This document shows positions 26,450-36,110 of a stretch of DNA of 64,000 nt, piece after piece. Source of the DNA: CAG-826 sp964504595 (lineage in GTDB: Bacteria; Bacillota_I; Bacilli_A; RFN20; CAG-826); the NCBI GenBank assembly GCA_964504595.1, contig CAZDEE010000008.1, positions 1-64,000 of the forward strand, in the 5' to 3' direction. Position 1 is the stretch's first letter, and each line of letters starts with the position of its first letter. A model generated the notes under the pieces. It saw nothing but the letters and a program-made list of their open reading frames with translations, was not told the origin of the DNA and ran no database searches. The position numbers and the translations under genes are program-made.

Positions 26450-27574
26450 TTAATTAATCACAATAAGGCTTATTTTAGATTCTTCTTCTAAGCCTCCCGC
26501 ATGAGCGGCAATCATGCATTCTTCATAATATTTTTCTAAACGACTTGGAATAACATAATCAAAGCAATATTTATCTATCGACACCGCTAGATAATCACCT
26601 AACATCCTATCGAAATCAAAATGTTCTTTTCCATATCCAAATAAATTTAATTCTTTAACTTCTTGCTTAGTATATAAATCAAAATATTCACCATAATATT
26701 GATTAAATAATTCCCTAAATTTTTGTTTTTTACCTTTTTTAATAAAGAAAGTAGCGGCGCGAGGTTCAATAGCAAAAGGTCTTTCTAAAGTATCAAAAAA
26801 ATCTTTATGCTCATCAATCAATAAAAACTTAACATCAACCAAACTGTGGTCCGCTAAAACAATAAATAAAGTATCCTTATGTGCATAAGTCAAACTTTCC
26901 AAAGCATCATTAATATTTTCAATAAATGATTTTACAAATATTGAATCAACTCCATGCATATGTGCTTCTTTATCCGGAGAAGGCCAATATCCATATATCA
27001 AGGCATTTTCATTATTAAGAAGATGATCATTTACTTTACATAAAAATTCTTCTATATCAGAAGCACCATCTTTTCTAAAGCTTGGCCATATTTCCTTAAC
27101 CGCTACAAAAGGGCATCTTTTAGAAATTGTTGTAAAAACACTTTCATATTTTCCTAATTTATCCATAGGATTTTGATAAATAGAATCTTCTTTTGTATAT
27201 GTCTCTTTATTAGAAAATACATCAATATGACTATTAATCTCTTGAAAATATTGACTCCATCCTAGCCATAATGTTTCTTTAGGGAATCTTCCAGACAGCA
27301 ACGCATTAGTCGCCGCGACTGTTGTTGGAGGAAATACAGAATCAATTTCTTTATAAACATGTTTTCTTAAAAAAGAATTCTCTTTTAAGTGTCTTTTTAA
27401 TAAAGAGGATGCCATTCCATCAAAAAGAAGAACCACAATTTTCTTATATAGCTCCATTTTTTTCACTAAATCATCCATTGGATCATGATAAGTATCTAAC
27501 TTATAGTGAAATAATAGCGAATTTGATACATTCACTAAACAGTTTTTATTACAGAAACGATACATTTTATGCAT
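26450..27574 (-). CDS. Alkaline-phosphatase-superfamily phosphodiesterase-like protein
   Basis: Metal-dependent hydrolase of the nucleotide pyrophosphatase/phosphodiesterase type, 374 residues. The superfamily residues are recognisable: metal ligand D52 in LLFDGM, nucleophile Thr in FPPTTVAATNALLSG (about 81-95), SPDKEAHMHG (second metal pair), VLADHSL, and a late AAHAGG. There is no signal peptide, so it is probably cytoplasmic. The start overlaps the end of the FGGY kinase gene by eight bases, indicating one transcript; a sugar-phosphate or sugar-nucleotide substrate is possible but unproven. Confidence 0.8.
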   Translation of the reverse strand: MHKMYRFCNKNCLVNVSNSLLFHYKLDTYHDPMDDLVKKMELYKKIVVLLFDGMASSLLKRHLKENSFLRKHVYKEIDSVFPPTTVAATNALLSGRFPKETLWLGWSQYFQEINSHIDVFSNKETYTKEDSIYQNPMDKLGKYESVFTTISKRCPFVAVKEIWPSFRKDGASDIEEFLCKVNDHLLNNENALIYGYWPSPDKEAHMHGVDSIFVKSFIENINDALESLTYAHKDTLFIVLADHSLVDVKFLLIDEHKDFFDTLERPFAIEPRAATFFIKKGKKQKFRELFNQYYGEYFDLYTKQEVKELNLFGYGKEHFDFDRMLGDYLAVSIDKYCFDYVIPSRLEKYYEECMIAAHAGGLEEESKISLIVIN

Positions 27575-29123
27575 TTTTCTTATTAAACTTCCTTACTGAT
27601 TTATATATTTTTTTCAAACGAGGATACATCTTCATATATACTTTATCGTATAAATAATTATATTGTTCATGCGCTTTATCATTAGGATAAAACGTTTTCG
27701 ATTTATGAACCATTGTCGAAACTGCTTCCTCATAACTATCAAATTGTCCATCCGCCGTAAAGGCTAAAATTGCTGTTCCTAAAGATGCTGTTTCAAAAGT
27801 TTGCACTCTACTTACTGGCACTCCAAAAATATCTGCAGTTATTTGGCAAATTGCATCACTTTGGGAACCTCCTCCTGATATTCTAATTTCTTTAATTTTT
27901 TTATGTTGTCTTCTTTCAATACCTTCAAGTCCTTCTCTTAATCCATATGCAATTCCTTCTATAATTGCGCGATAAATATGTAACTTTGTATGATAATCAG
28001 AAAAACCGACAATTGCACCTTTAGCTTCAGGTCTACTTAATCCTGGCCCCCAATATGGTTGAAGAACTAATCCTTGAGAACCTGGTGGAATTTCCATCAA
28101 ATGTCTATTTAAAACTTCTTCAACCGCCATCTTTTGAATAGCGGCCTCCTTTGCTTCTCCTTCCGCGAATTCTTTGACGAACCATGTTAACATCCAATAA
28201 CCTCTATATATTTGCACTTCCATGTTATAGAGATTAGGAATAACTGCTGGATAAGCTGGTAAAAAAGTTTCTGGCTCAATATATTTTTTATTGGATACTT
28301 CAATACTTGAAGCAGTTCCATAAGAAATCGATGCCATATCTTTATAAATACAACCAGTTCCAATAGTTTCCGCGCCTTTATCAGAACCACATGCATATAT
28401 TTTTAATCCAAATGGAATATTTGTCTCTTTACAACAATCTTCTGTAATAGTGCCTAATAAAATGCCCGCTTTAACAATTTTTGGAAGAAGTTTTTCTGGT
28501 ATTGGAAAAACAGGATATTTTAAGCTATATGGTTTAAACCATTTTCCTGTCTTCATATTTAAAGGATAATGACCTGTATAATTACCAATTGCGTCTATTA
28601 AGTTTCCTGTAAGTTTATAGATAAGATATGTAGATAAAGCTACATAATGATGAGCTTTAGCAATGTTTTCTGGTTCATTTTCTAAAAGCCAATTATACAT
28701 AGTTCTTTGTCTGTTCATGTCCGCAGTATAAGTCATTCCAACAACTTTAAATAATAGATTTCTAAAGAAAGGCATTGGCTTTTCACACTTTGCCATTCTT
28801 TGATCACACCATAAAATACACGGCCTAATCGGCTTACAATTTTCATCTAATAAAACCGCTGTATCTCTAAAACATGTTATTGCACATGTTGTGACATTTT
28901 TCATTAATTCTGGATTTTTTTCACTTAATGATTTTGTTGCAGCTTTCATTTTTTCATAATAATAATCAGCATCTTGTTCACAATATCCTGGTTGTGAAGA
29001 AAAATACGCAGGACTATAAACGTTTTTTTCTATTGCCAATGTTTCACCGTTTTTATTAAAAATAACCGCTCTAACACTTTGAGTACCAAAATCAATTGCA
29101 AGAGCGTATGATTGTTTTTCCAT
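27567..29123 (-). CDS. FGGY-family carbohydrate kinase (xylulokinase-like)
   Basis: Phosphorylates a sugar or polyol with ATP. N-terminal ATP-binding lobe: LAIDFGTQSVRAVIF (8-22). The substrate-side loop is ILWCDQRM (about 123-130). C-terminal lobe: ISGGGSQSDAICQITADIFG, the FGGY signature 2 region. At 518 residues it is in the family range. Xylulose, ribulose or glycerol specificity cannot be read from these motifs. Candidate operator palindromes lie upstream (AAACTT-TT-AAGTTT near 29160). It is divergent from ppdK. Confidence 0.85.
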   Translation of the reverse strand: MEKQSYALAIDFGTQSVRAVIFNKNGETLAIEKNVYSPAYFSSQPGYCEQDADYYYEKMKAATKSLSEKNPELMKNVTTCAITCFRDTAVLLDENCKPIRPCILWCDQRMAKCEKPMPFFRNLLFKVVGMTYTADMNRQRTMYNWLLENEPENIAKAHHYVALSTYLIYKLTGNLIDAIGNYTGHYPLNMKTGKWFKPYSLKYPVFPIPEKLLPKIVKAGILLGTITEDCCKETNIPFGLKIYACGSDKGAETIGTGCIYKDMASISYGTASSIEVSNKKYIEPETFLPAYPAVIPNLYNMEVQIYRGYWMLTWFVKEFAEGEAKEAAIQKMAVEEVLNRHLMEIPPGSQGLVLQPYWGPGLSRPEAKGAIVGFSDYHTKLHIYRAIIEGIAYGLREGLEGIERRQHKKIKEIRISGGGSQSDAICQITADIFGVPVSRVQTFETASLGTAILAFTADGQFDSYEEAVSTMVHKSKTFYPNDKAHEQYNYLYDKVYMKMYPRLKKIYKSVRKFNKKNA

Positions 29124-29337
29124 AGTTCCTCCATGAGCTAATTTTTAAAAGCTCTTAAACTTAAAAGTTTAATTTTTTATAATTATATCATTTTTAACAA
29201 AAAATAACATTATATTCAGTCTTCTTCTGAAAGCACCAACTTTTTAATATTTCTCTATGCAAAAGTTTAATATCTATGATATTATTATCACGTAGCATTA
29301 AGCAATCTACAAATGTAGAAATATAGGAGGAAAAACA

Positions 29338-31971
29338 ATGCAAGATAAAAAGTATGTCTATCACTTTAAAGAAGCTTACGGTTTAGGCAAAGAACTTTTA
29401 GGTGGTAAAGGTGCTGGCTTAGCAGAAATGACTCACATTGGAGTCCCAATTCCACAAGGATTTACTGTTTCAACAGAAGCCTGTACTCTTTATTATGACA
29501 GTGGAAAAAACCTTCCAGATTACTTAGTCAAAGAAATTTATGAAGCTATTCATAAAGTTGAAAGTGATTCTGGAAAAACATTTGGTGGAGATCACAATCC
29601 ATTACTCGTCAGCGTTCGTTCAGGCGCTCGTGTTAGTATGCCAGGTATGATGGATACAATCCTTAACCTCGGTTTAAACACCAAAACAGTTGCCGCTTTA
29701 GCTAACGAAACTGGAAATGTTAGATTCGCATATGACTGCTATCGTCGTTTCATTTTAATGTTTACAAACATTGCAAAAGGTCATCCACGTACCGACATGG
29801 ATAAAATGCTCGAAGATTTAAAAGAATCAAGAGGATACAAACTCGATACAGAAGTTACTGCAGAAGAATTACAAGAATTAGTCGCAAAATACAAAGCTTA
29901 TTATAAAGCTACATTTGGCGAAGAATTCCCAGAAGATCCATATACTCAACTCATCGAAGCTGTTACCGCAGTTTTCCGTTCATGGGATAACCCACGTGCA
30001 AACGTTTATCGTATGATGAATGGTATTCCATATTCATGGGGAACCGCAGTTAACGTTCAATCAATGGCGTTCGGTAATAAGGGTGAAACTTCCGGTACTG
30101 GTGTCGCTTTCTCACGTGACCCAGCAACTGGTGAAAATGTTATTTCAGCTGAATACTTACCAAACGCACAAGGTGAAGACGTTGTTGCCGGTATTCGTAC
30201 ACCATTCCACATCGATGAATTAAAGAGAAGAATGCCTGAAGTTTATACACAATTCGTTGAAACCATTAAGAAAATGGAAGCTCACTATCGTGATATGCAA
30301 GATATGGAATTTACTGTTGAAGATGGTAAATTATATTTCTTACAAACACGTAATGGTAAGAGAACACCAGCTGCAGCTTTAAAAATCGCCTGTGATTTAG
30401 TTGATGAAGGTGTTATTACCGAAGATGAAGCAGTTTTAAGAATTGATGCTTTAACATTTGATAAATTATTACTTCCTGGATTCGATAGAGATGAACTTGC
30501 AAAAGCCACTCATATCGCAACAGGTTTAGCTGCTGGTCCAGGTGCTGGTACTGGTAAATTAGCCTTTACTGCTGAAGAAGCAGAAGCAAGACACGCTGCT
30601 GGTGAAAAAGTATTATTAGTCCGTGCCGAAACATCTCCAGAAGATATCGTTGGTATGGTCGCCGCAGAAGGTATCTTAACTATGCGTGGTGGTATGACAT
30701 CACACGCTGCAGTCGTTGCTCGTGGTATGGGTAAATGCTGTGTCTGTGGATGTAAAGAAGCTATCATCGATGAAGAAGCCAAAACACTTACTATCAATGG
30801 CAAAGTTTACACCACTGATGATGTCTTATCATTAGATGGTTCTACCGGTAAAGTTTATCTTGGCGCAATTAAAACCGTTAATCCAGATTTAACCGCTGGT
30901 TACTTCGGTCGTTTAATGGCTTGGGTTGATAGAGCTCGTACCTTAAAAGTTCGTACAAATGCTGATAACCCACGTGATGCAAGACAAGCAAAATTATTCG
31001 GTGCTGAAGGTATCGGATTATGCCGTACTGAACACATGTTCTTCGAAAAAGATCGTATCTTCTCATTCAGAAAAATGATCTTAGCTGATAACGTTGAAGA
31101 ACGTAAAGCCGCTTTAGCGGAAATCGAACCAATGCAACAAAAAGACTTCGAAGAATTATATGAAATTATGGGTGAATTAAATGTTAACGTTCGTTTATTA
31201 GATCCACCTCTCCATGAATTCTTACCACAAGAAGAAAACTTAATTGCTGAATTAGCCGCTGCTACAGGTAAAACTGTTGAACAAATTAAGAATCGTGCTG
31301 CTGAATTACACGAATTCAACCCAATGATGGGACACCGTGGTTGCCGTTTAGCAGTTTCATATCCAGAAATTTGTGAAATGCAAACAAGCGCAATTATCAA
31401 AGCTGCAATTGCTGTTAATAAGAAAGGCATTAAAGTCGAACCAGAAATCATGATACCTCTTGTTTTAGATGTTCGTGAATTACGTTTCGTCAAAGCTATT
31501 ATTACCAAAGTTGCTGATAAATTAATTGCCGAATCAGGAATCGAATTACACTACCACATTGGTACAATGATCGAAATCCCACGTGCTGCTTTATTATCAG
31601 ATGAAATTGCTAAAGAAGCAGAATTCTTCTCATTTGGTACAAACGACTTAACTCAAATGACATTTGGATTTAGCCGTGATGATGCCACAAAATTCTTACC
31701 AGACTATTATGGAAATAAGATTTTTGAAGAAGATCCATTCAAGACACTTGATCAAGATGGCGTTGGCAAATTAGTTAAAATGTCAGTCGCAGCTGGACGT
31801 TCAACTCGCCCAGATTTACATGTCGGTGTTTGTGGTGAAACTGGTGGAGATCCAAAATCTGTCGAATTCTACCATTCAGCTGGTTTAGACTATGTTTCAT
31901 GTTCACCATTCCGTGTTCCTGTTGCTCGTTTAGCCGCTGCTCAAGCCGCAATTAAAAACCGCAAAAACTAA
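29338..31971 (+). CDS. ppdK: Pyruvate, phosphate dikinase
   Basis: Interconverts PEP, AMP and PPi with pyruvate, ATP and Pi; in fermentative Firmicutes it commonly replaces or bypasses pyruvate kinase. The ATP-grasp N-domain (GGKGAGLAEMTHIGVPIPQGF, about 22-42, the first 20 of which are the signature) is followed by the phosphohistidine domain with GGMTSHAAVVARG (His near 459). The PEP-binding barrel ends with FGTNDLTQMTFG and VCGETGGDP. The 877 residues match the family. Codons are visibly biased (many CGT, GGT, ATC, TTC), implying high expression, yet it is oriented against replication. A terminator follows. Confidence 0.96.
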   Translation: MQDKKYVYHFKEAYGLGKELLGGKGAGLAEMTHIGVPIPQGFTVSTEACTLYYDSGKNLPDYLVKEIYEAIHKVESDSGKTFGGDHNPLLVSVRSGARVSMPGMMDTILNLGLNTKTVAALANETGNVRFAYDCYRRFILMFTNIAKGHPRTDMDKMLEDLKESRGYKLDTEVTAEELQELVAKYKAYYKATFGEEFPEDPYTQLIEAVTAVFRSWDNPRANVYRMMNGIPYSWGTAVNVQSMAFGNKGETSGTGVAFSRDPATGENVISAEYLPNAQGEDVVAGIRTPFHIDELKRRMPEVYTQFVETIKKMEAHYRDMQDMEFTVEDGKLYFLQTRNGKRTPAAALKIACDLVDEGVITEDEAVLRIDALTFDKLLLPGFDRDELAKATHIATGLAAGPGAGTGKLAFTAEEAEARHAAGEKVLLVRAETSPEDIVGMVAAEGILTMRGGMTSHAAVVARGMGKCCVCGCKEAIIDEEAKTLTINGKVYTTDDVLSLDGSTGKVYLGAIKTVNPDLTAGYFGRLMAWVDRARTLKVRTNADNPRDARQAKLFGAEGIGLCRTEHMFFEKDRIFSFRKMILADNVEERKAALAEIEPMQQKDFEELYEIMGELNVNVRLLDPPLHEFLPQEENLIAELAAATGKTVEQIKNRAAELHEFNPMMGHRGCRLAVSYPEICEMQTSAIIKAAIAVNKKGIKVEPEIMIPLVLDVRELRFVKAIITKVADKLIAESGIELHYHIGTMIEIPRAALLSDEIAKEAEFFSFGTNDLTQMTFGFSRDDATKFLPDYYGNKIFEEDPFKTLDQDGVGKLVKMSVAAGRSTRPDLHVGVCGETGGDPKSVEFYHSAGLDYVSCSPFRVPVARLAAAQAAIKNRKN

Positions 31972-32011
31972 TTTTATCGTTAATATCGATTAAAATTAAT
32001 AAAATAACTTT

Positions 32012-32048
32012 AAGTAGTCATTCTTTAATTAGGGTGACTACTTTTTTT
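32012..32048 (+). terminator. Terminator of ppdK
   Basis: AAGTAGTCA and TGACTACTT form a 9-bp stem followed by T7. It lies just before the tetR promoter. Confidence 0.9.
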
Positions 32049-32049
32049 A

Positions 32050-32109
32050 TTGACAATATATAACTTCCTTTTTATAATAAAGTTACACATGTAACGCAAC
32101 GCATGTAAC
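32050..32109 (+). promoter_or_regulatory. Consensus promoter with tandem operators (tetR-drrAB)
   Basis: TTGACA (32050-32055), 17 bases, TATAAT (32073-32078): a perfect sigma-A promoter. Directly after it are two abutting 14-base boxes, GTTACACATGTAAC (32082-32095) and GCAACGCATGTAAC (32096-32109). The first is a GTTACA/TGTAAC palindrome. This is probably a strong promoter held down by the encoded TetR protein. Confidence 0.75.
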
Positions 32110-32129
32110 CTATATAGGAAGTGATTATA

Positions 32130-32693
32130 ATGCCAAGAAACAACTTATTTACTAAAGAAGAAGTCTTAAACGCTGCAATTGAATTAACAAGAGAAAAAGG
32201 CTTTAATGCAGTCTCTGCTCGTTCTCTTGGAAAAAAGATAGGAACTACATCAAGGCCTATTTTTAGTCATTTTGAAAATATGGCAGAATTGCAAAAAGGA
32301 ATTATCGAAACAGCCTATTCTTTTTATCAAAGCTATCTTAAAGAAGATATGGCAAAAGGAAAATACCCTCCATATAAAGCAAGTGGTATGGCTTATATAC
32401 GTTTTGCCAAAGAAGAAAAAGAATTGTTTAGATTACTCTTCATGTGTGAAAGATCTAATGAAGAAAAAGAAAAACAAGCTCCTGAAGCCGAAATGATTAT
32501 TAACTTAATTTGTAGTCAAGTTAATACTTCAAAAGAAAAGGCATGGATGTTTTATTTTGAAATGTGGACATTTGTTCATGGAATCGCTACGATGATAGCT
32601 ACAAATTTCTATGATTGGAGCGAAGAACTTTGTAGTCAAGCTCTAACCGATATGTATCAAGGATTAAAATATAAATACGAAAACAAACAATAA
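32130..32693 (+). CDS. TetR/AcrR family transcriptional regulator
   Basis: Repressor-type regulator of 187 residues with an N-terminal HTH (FTKEEVLNAAIELTREKGFN, then VSARSLGKKIGTTSRPIFSHF). The middle has an aromatic, helical ligand domain (WMFYFEMWTFVHG), like TetR proteins with a WHG-type C-terminus. I chose the ATG at 32130: AGGAAGTG ends six bases before it, and the GTG at 32121 is inside that site. It probably represses the ABC transporter genes that follow. Confidence 0.9.
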   Translation: MPRNNLFTKEEVLNAAIELTREKGFNAVSARSLGKKIGTTSRPIFSHFENMAELQKGIIETAYSFYQSYLKEDMAKGKYPPYKASGMAYIRFAKEEKELFRLLFMCERSNEEKEKQAPEAEMIINLICSQVNTSKEKAWMFYFEMWTFVHGIATMIATNFYDWSEELCSQALTDMYQGLKYKYENKQ

Positions 32694-32710
32694 TTAAGAA
32701 GGAAATAATT

Positions 32711-33622
32711 ATGAATAACATCATTCAAATAAAAAATTTAACCAAGAGTTTTGGTGAAGTTAAAGCAGTTCAAAATTTAAGTTTCCATGTAAAAAAAGGG
32801 GAATTATTTGCATTTTTAGGAGTTAATGGTGCAGGAAAATCTACAACAATAAACATTATATGTGGCCAACTCTTTAAAGATAGCGGAGAAATAATTATTG
32901 ATGGATATGATTTAGACAAAGAAAAAAACAATATTAAAAATGAGTTGGGAGTTGTTTTTCAAAATTCTGTTCTTGATTCCGCTTTATCAGTTTATGATAA
33001 TCTGCAAAGTCGAGCGGCTTTATATGGCATAACTGGCGACGAATTTAGAAAGCGCGTCTTAGAACTAGCGGATATTCTTGATTTTAAGGATTTATTAAAG
33101 AGAACAGTTGGAAAATTGTCAGGTGGTCAACGCCGTCGCATAGATGTTGCTCGCGCTTTATTACACAAACCCAAAATTTTAATTTTGGATGAACCTACAA
33201 CTGGACTTGATCCTCAAACAAGGAAAATCTTATGGGATGTCATTTATGAACTTCGTAAAAATGAGAAAATGACCGTGTTCCTTACTACTCATTATATGGA
33301 AGAAGCAGCAGAAGCGGATTATGTCATTATTCTCGATAATGGTAAAATAGCAGCAGAAGGAACTCCTCTTGAACTTAAAAACACTTATACTGGTGATTAT
33401 ATTACTTTATATAACATTGCAGAAGACAATATTAAAGAGCTAAATTTAAAATATGAAAAAATAAAAGATGCCTATCGTTTATCTGTTCCAAATACTAAAG
33501 TTGCAACAGAACTTATTATTAAATATCCTCACATTTTCGTCGATTATGAAATCACAAAAGGAAAAATGGATGATGTTTTTCTTGCTGTTACTGGTAAAAA
33601 GCTAGGAGGAAACGAAAAATGA
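32711..33622 (+). CDS. ABC transporter ATPase, DrrA type
   Basis: ATP-binding subunit of an ABC-2 exporter, 303 residues. Walker A is GVNGAGKST (about 37-45), the signature LSGGQRRR (about 137-144), Walker B ILILDEPTTGLD (about 157-168) and the switch His in LTTHYMEEA. The C-terminal DUF4162-like extension (about 225-303) is typical of DrrA-type drug or lipid exporters. It ends in an ATGA overlap with the permease gene. Confidence 0.92.
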   Translation: MNNIIQIKNLTKSFGEVKAVQNLSFHVKKGELFAFLGVNGAGKSTTINIICGQLFKDSGEIIIDGYDLDKEKNNIKNELGVVFQNSVLDSALSVYDNLQSRAALYGITGDEFRKRVLELADILDFKDLLKRTVGKLSGGQRRRIDVARALLHKPKILILDEPTTGLDPQTRKILWDVIYELRKNEKMTVFLTTHYMEEAAEADYVIILDNGKIAAEGTPLELKNTYTGDYITLYNIAEDNIKELNLKYEKIKDAYRLSVPNTKVATELIIKYPHIFVDYEITKGKMDDVFLAVTGKKLGGNEK

Positions 33623-34518
33623 ATACAGTATTAATTCTTATAAAACGTAATATAAAATTGTTTTTTAAAGATAAAGGAATGTTTTTTACTTCACTTATTA
33701 CTCCAGCAATTTTACTTCTCCTTTATTCTACATTCTTAGGAAATGTTTTCCGTGATAGTTTTGTTTCTTCTTTTCCAAGCACTGATCAATTAAATGAAAA
33801 ATTAATAGATGGGCTTGTTGGAGGCGAAATTATATCTTCTATTTTAGCGGTTTCTTGCATTACTGTAGCGTTTTGCTCTAATATGTTAATGGTTCAAGAT
33901 AAAGTAAACGGTTCAATAAAAGACTTTACTGTTTCGCCTGTAAAACCTATATCTTTATCTCTTTCTTATTATTTTGCTAATCTTATTACCACTCTTTTAA
34001 TTTGCTATGTTGCATATGGAATTTGTTTAGGATATCTTGCTATAGTTGGATGGTTTTTATCTTTTAGCGATGTATTGCTTATTATATTAGATATTACTCT
34101 TTTAGTCTTTTTTGGAAACGCTCTTTCTTCAGTTATCAACTTTTTTCTTAAATCACAAGGTCAAATTTCTGCGGTTGGAACAATCATAAGCTCTGGATAT
34201 GGATTTATCTGTGGTGCATATATGCCTATTTCTTCTTTTAGTGAAGGTTTACAAAAGTTTATTTCTTTCTTACCAGGGACCTATGGAACTTCCTTAATGC
34301 GAAATCACGCAATGCAAGGTTCTCTTAAAGAAATTGAAAAACTTGGTATTCCAAAGGAAGCATTAGAATCATTAAAAGACTCTCTTGATTGTAATTTATA
34401 CTTTTTTGGTAATTACGTATCTATTACCAAAATGTATTTAATTTTAATTATTACAATTATTTTTTTCTTATCAATTTATGTATTATTAAACATTTTAGCA
34501 AGCAAGCGAAATAAATAA
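33619..34518 (+). CDS. ABC-2 type transporter permease
   Basis: Membrane subunit of the exporter, 299 residues with six hydrophobic segments: one at about 21-42, then a soluble loop, then five more between about 85 and 295. The ABC-2 pattern is seen in VNGSIKDFTVSPV and in the GYGFICGAYMPISSF stretch between late segments. Start overlaps the ATPase stop by four bases. Substrate unknown; daunorubicin-type naming reflects family only. Confidence 0.88.
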   Translation: MNTVLILIKRNIKLFFKDKGMFFTSLITPAILLLLYSTFLGNVFRDSFVSSFPSTDQLNEKLIDGLVGGEIISSILAVSCITVAFCSNMLMVQDKVNGSIKDFTVSPVKPISLSLSYYFANLITTLLICYVAYGICLGYLAIVGWFLSFSDVLLIILDITLLVFFGNALSSVINFFLKSQGQISAVGTIISSGYGFICGAYMPISSFSEGLQKFISFLPGTYGTSLMRNHAMQGSLKEIEKLGIPKEALESLKDSLDCNLYFFGNYVSITKMYLILIITIIFFLSIYVLLNILASKRNK

Positions 34519-34541
34519 TAAAACATGCTATAATTAAATAT

Positions 34542-34598
34542 GTAAACCTCCTAATGATGTAATAGATACAATAACATTATAAGGGGGTTTACTTTTTT
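34542..34598 (+). terminator. Terminator of tetR-drrAB operon
   Basis: GTAAACCTCC and GGGGGTTTAC pair as a roughly 10-bp stem over a large AT-rich loop that can itself fold, followed by T6. Confidence 0.85.
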
Positions 34599-34665
34599 GT
34601 TAGTATTATATAGTCAATCTTAAAAATTTTTATAGGATCTTTTTTTTCATTTTTTAGTCACTAAA

Positions 34666-34698
34666 AAAGGGTTGCTATTACAAAGTAGCAATCCTTAT
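34666..34698 (-). terminator. Terminator of mnmE-glmU operon
   Basis: Minus strand: AAGGATTGCTA and TAGCAACCCTT pair with one mismatch around an 8-base loop, followed by a U run. It ends the long leftward operon 36 bases past glmU. Confidence 0.85.
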
Positions 34699-34733
34699 AT
34701 AAGTGTTTTTATTTATCCAATCTTTTTAATAAT

Positions 34734-36065
34734 TTATTTCTTTTTTATTTTTCCTTTTGCCCGACCAACTTTATTAGTTTGATACGCTCTTCCGAAAGCT
34801 AAATCATCCTCTCCAACATCTTGATAAATTGTTGAGCCTCCAGCAATAAACGCTCCATCCCCAATTACACAAGGAGCAATAATTGTTGATCCTGTTCCAA
34901 CAAAAACATTATTACCTATGATAGTTTTAAATTTATTAACCCCATCATAATTTGCGGTAATAGTACCCCCTCCGATATTAGAATATTCTCCTACTTCAGC
35001 ATCTCCTAAATAGGTTAAATGTGCAGCTTTAGAACCTTTTTTCATCGTTGCTTTTTTTATTTCAACAAAAGATCCAATTCTATTATTTCCTTCAATAATC
35101 GTTTCTGGTCTAATATTTGTCATAGGGCCGATAACATTATCATTACCAATAACCGCATTTTCAATAAAGTTATTTGATTTTAAAATATTATTTTCTCCAA
35201 TAATGGTCTTTCCAATAATAAAGTTACCTGGATAAATAATAGTGTCCGCGCCTATTTCAACTTCTGGACCAATATATGTATTATTAGGATCTATAATAGT
35301 AACACCATTTAACATGTGTTTTTTGTTGATTCTTTGTTTTAATATTTCTCCTGCTTCCGCAAGTTGAACTCGGTCATTTATACCTAACATTTCTCGATAA
35401 TCTTCCATAACCGAAGCACCAACTTTAAGTCCTGCTTTTCTAAAAATAGAAATCATATCCGTTAAATAAAACTCATTTTTAGCATTTTTACCGGTTAATT
35501 CATTTAAATGAGCGAATAATTGTTTGTTGTTATAAACTCCTATTCCTGTATTAACCTCTTTTATCGCTTCAATTGTTTTTGTGGCATCTGCTTGTTCAAC
35601 AATTCCATAAACCTCGCCACTTTCTCCTCTAATTATTCTTCCATAACCATAAGGCCTATCCACAATTGCGGTTAAAATTGTTGCGTCATTTTTACTTTCA
35701 ATATGTGAAATTAATAATTGTCTTAAAGTTTCTGTAGTAAATAAAGGAGTATCACCACATGTAATTAAAGTTATTCCATCTTCGTTTTCTAAAAATTGTC
35801 TTGCTTGCATTACTGCATGCCCTGTTCCTAATTGTTGCTTTTGATAGGCGATATTTGTTCTTCCATTGACTATTTTTTCAGTAAATTCACCATTATGACC
35901 AACAATTGTCACTATTTTTGAAAAATTAAGTGGAGTTAAAGAGTCTAAAACATAATCTAATAAAGTTTTGCCCATAATCTCAAAACCAACTTTAGATTTT
36001 TCTTGGCTTTTTGATTTCATACGGGTTCCTTTTCCCGCAGCTAAAATTATTGCGTATAAATTCAT
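34734..36065 (-). CDS. glmU: Bifunctional GlcNAc-1-P uridylyltransferase / GlcN-1-P acetyltransferase
   Basis: Makes UDP-GlcNAc for the cell wall. The N-terminal pyrophosphorylase begins YAIILAAGKGTRM (4-16). The segment after it (KSKSQEKSKVGFEIMGK) is three residues longer than in the usual GTRM-to-GK loop, but keeps a lysine where the family has PKV. LGTGHAV and TCGDTPL follow. The C-terminal left-handed beta-helix (about 245-443) has hexapeptide repeats and ANYDGVNKFKTIIG. The 443 residues are slightly short of 456. Last gene of the mnmE-tatD-rnmV-ksgA-yabG-ispE-glmU unit. Confidence 0.95.
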   Translation of the reverse strand: MNLYAIILAAGKGTRMKSKSQEKSKVGFEIMGKTLLDYVLDSLTPLNFSKIVTIVGHNGEFTEKIVNGRTNIAYQKQQLGTGHAVMQARQFLENEDGITLITCGDTPLFTTETLRQLLISHIESKNDATILTAIVDRPYGYGRIIRGESGEVYGIVEQADATKTIEAIKEVNTGIGVYNNKQLFAHLNELTGKNAKNEFYLTDMISIFRKAGLKVGASVMEDYREMLGINDRVQLAEAGEILKQRINKKHMLNGVTIIDPNNTYIGPEVEIGADTIIYPGNFIIGKTIIGENNILKSNNFIENAVIGNDNVIGPMTNIRPETIIEGNNRIGSFVEIKKATMKKGSKAAHLTYLGDAEVGEYSNIGGGTITANYDGVNKFKTIIGNNVFVGTGSTIIAPCVIGDGAFIAGGSTIYQDVGEDDLAFGRAYQTNKVGRAKGKIKKK

Positions 36066-36110
36066 AATTATACTTCCTCCATCTAATATCTATTATAATG
36101 AATTTTCTCT

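Noticed and set aside
30285..31508. Minus-strand open frames opposite ppdK
   Set aside because: ppdK is intact and codon-biased; the antisense frames look like composition artefacts (runs of Ser, Ala, Ile).
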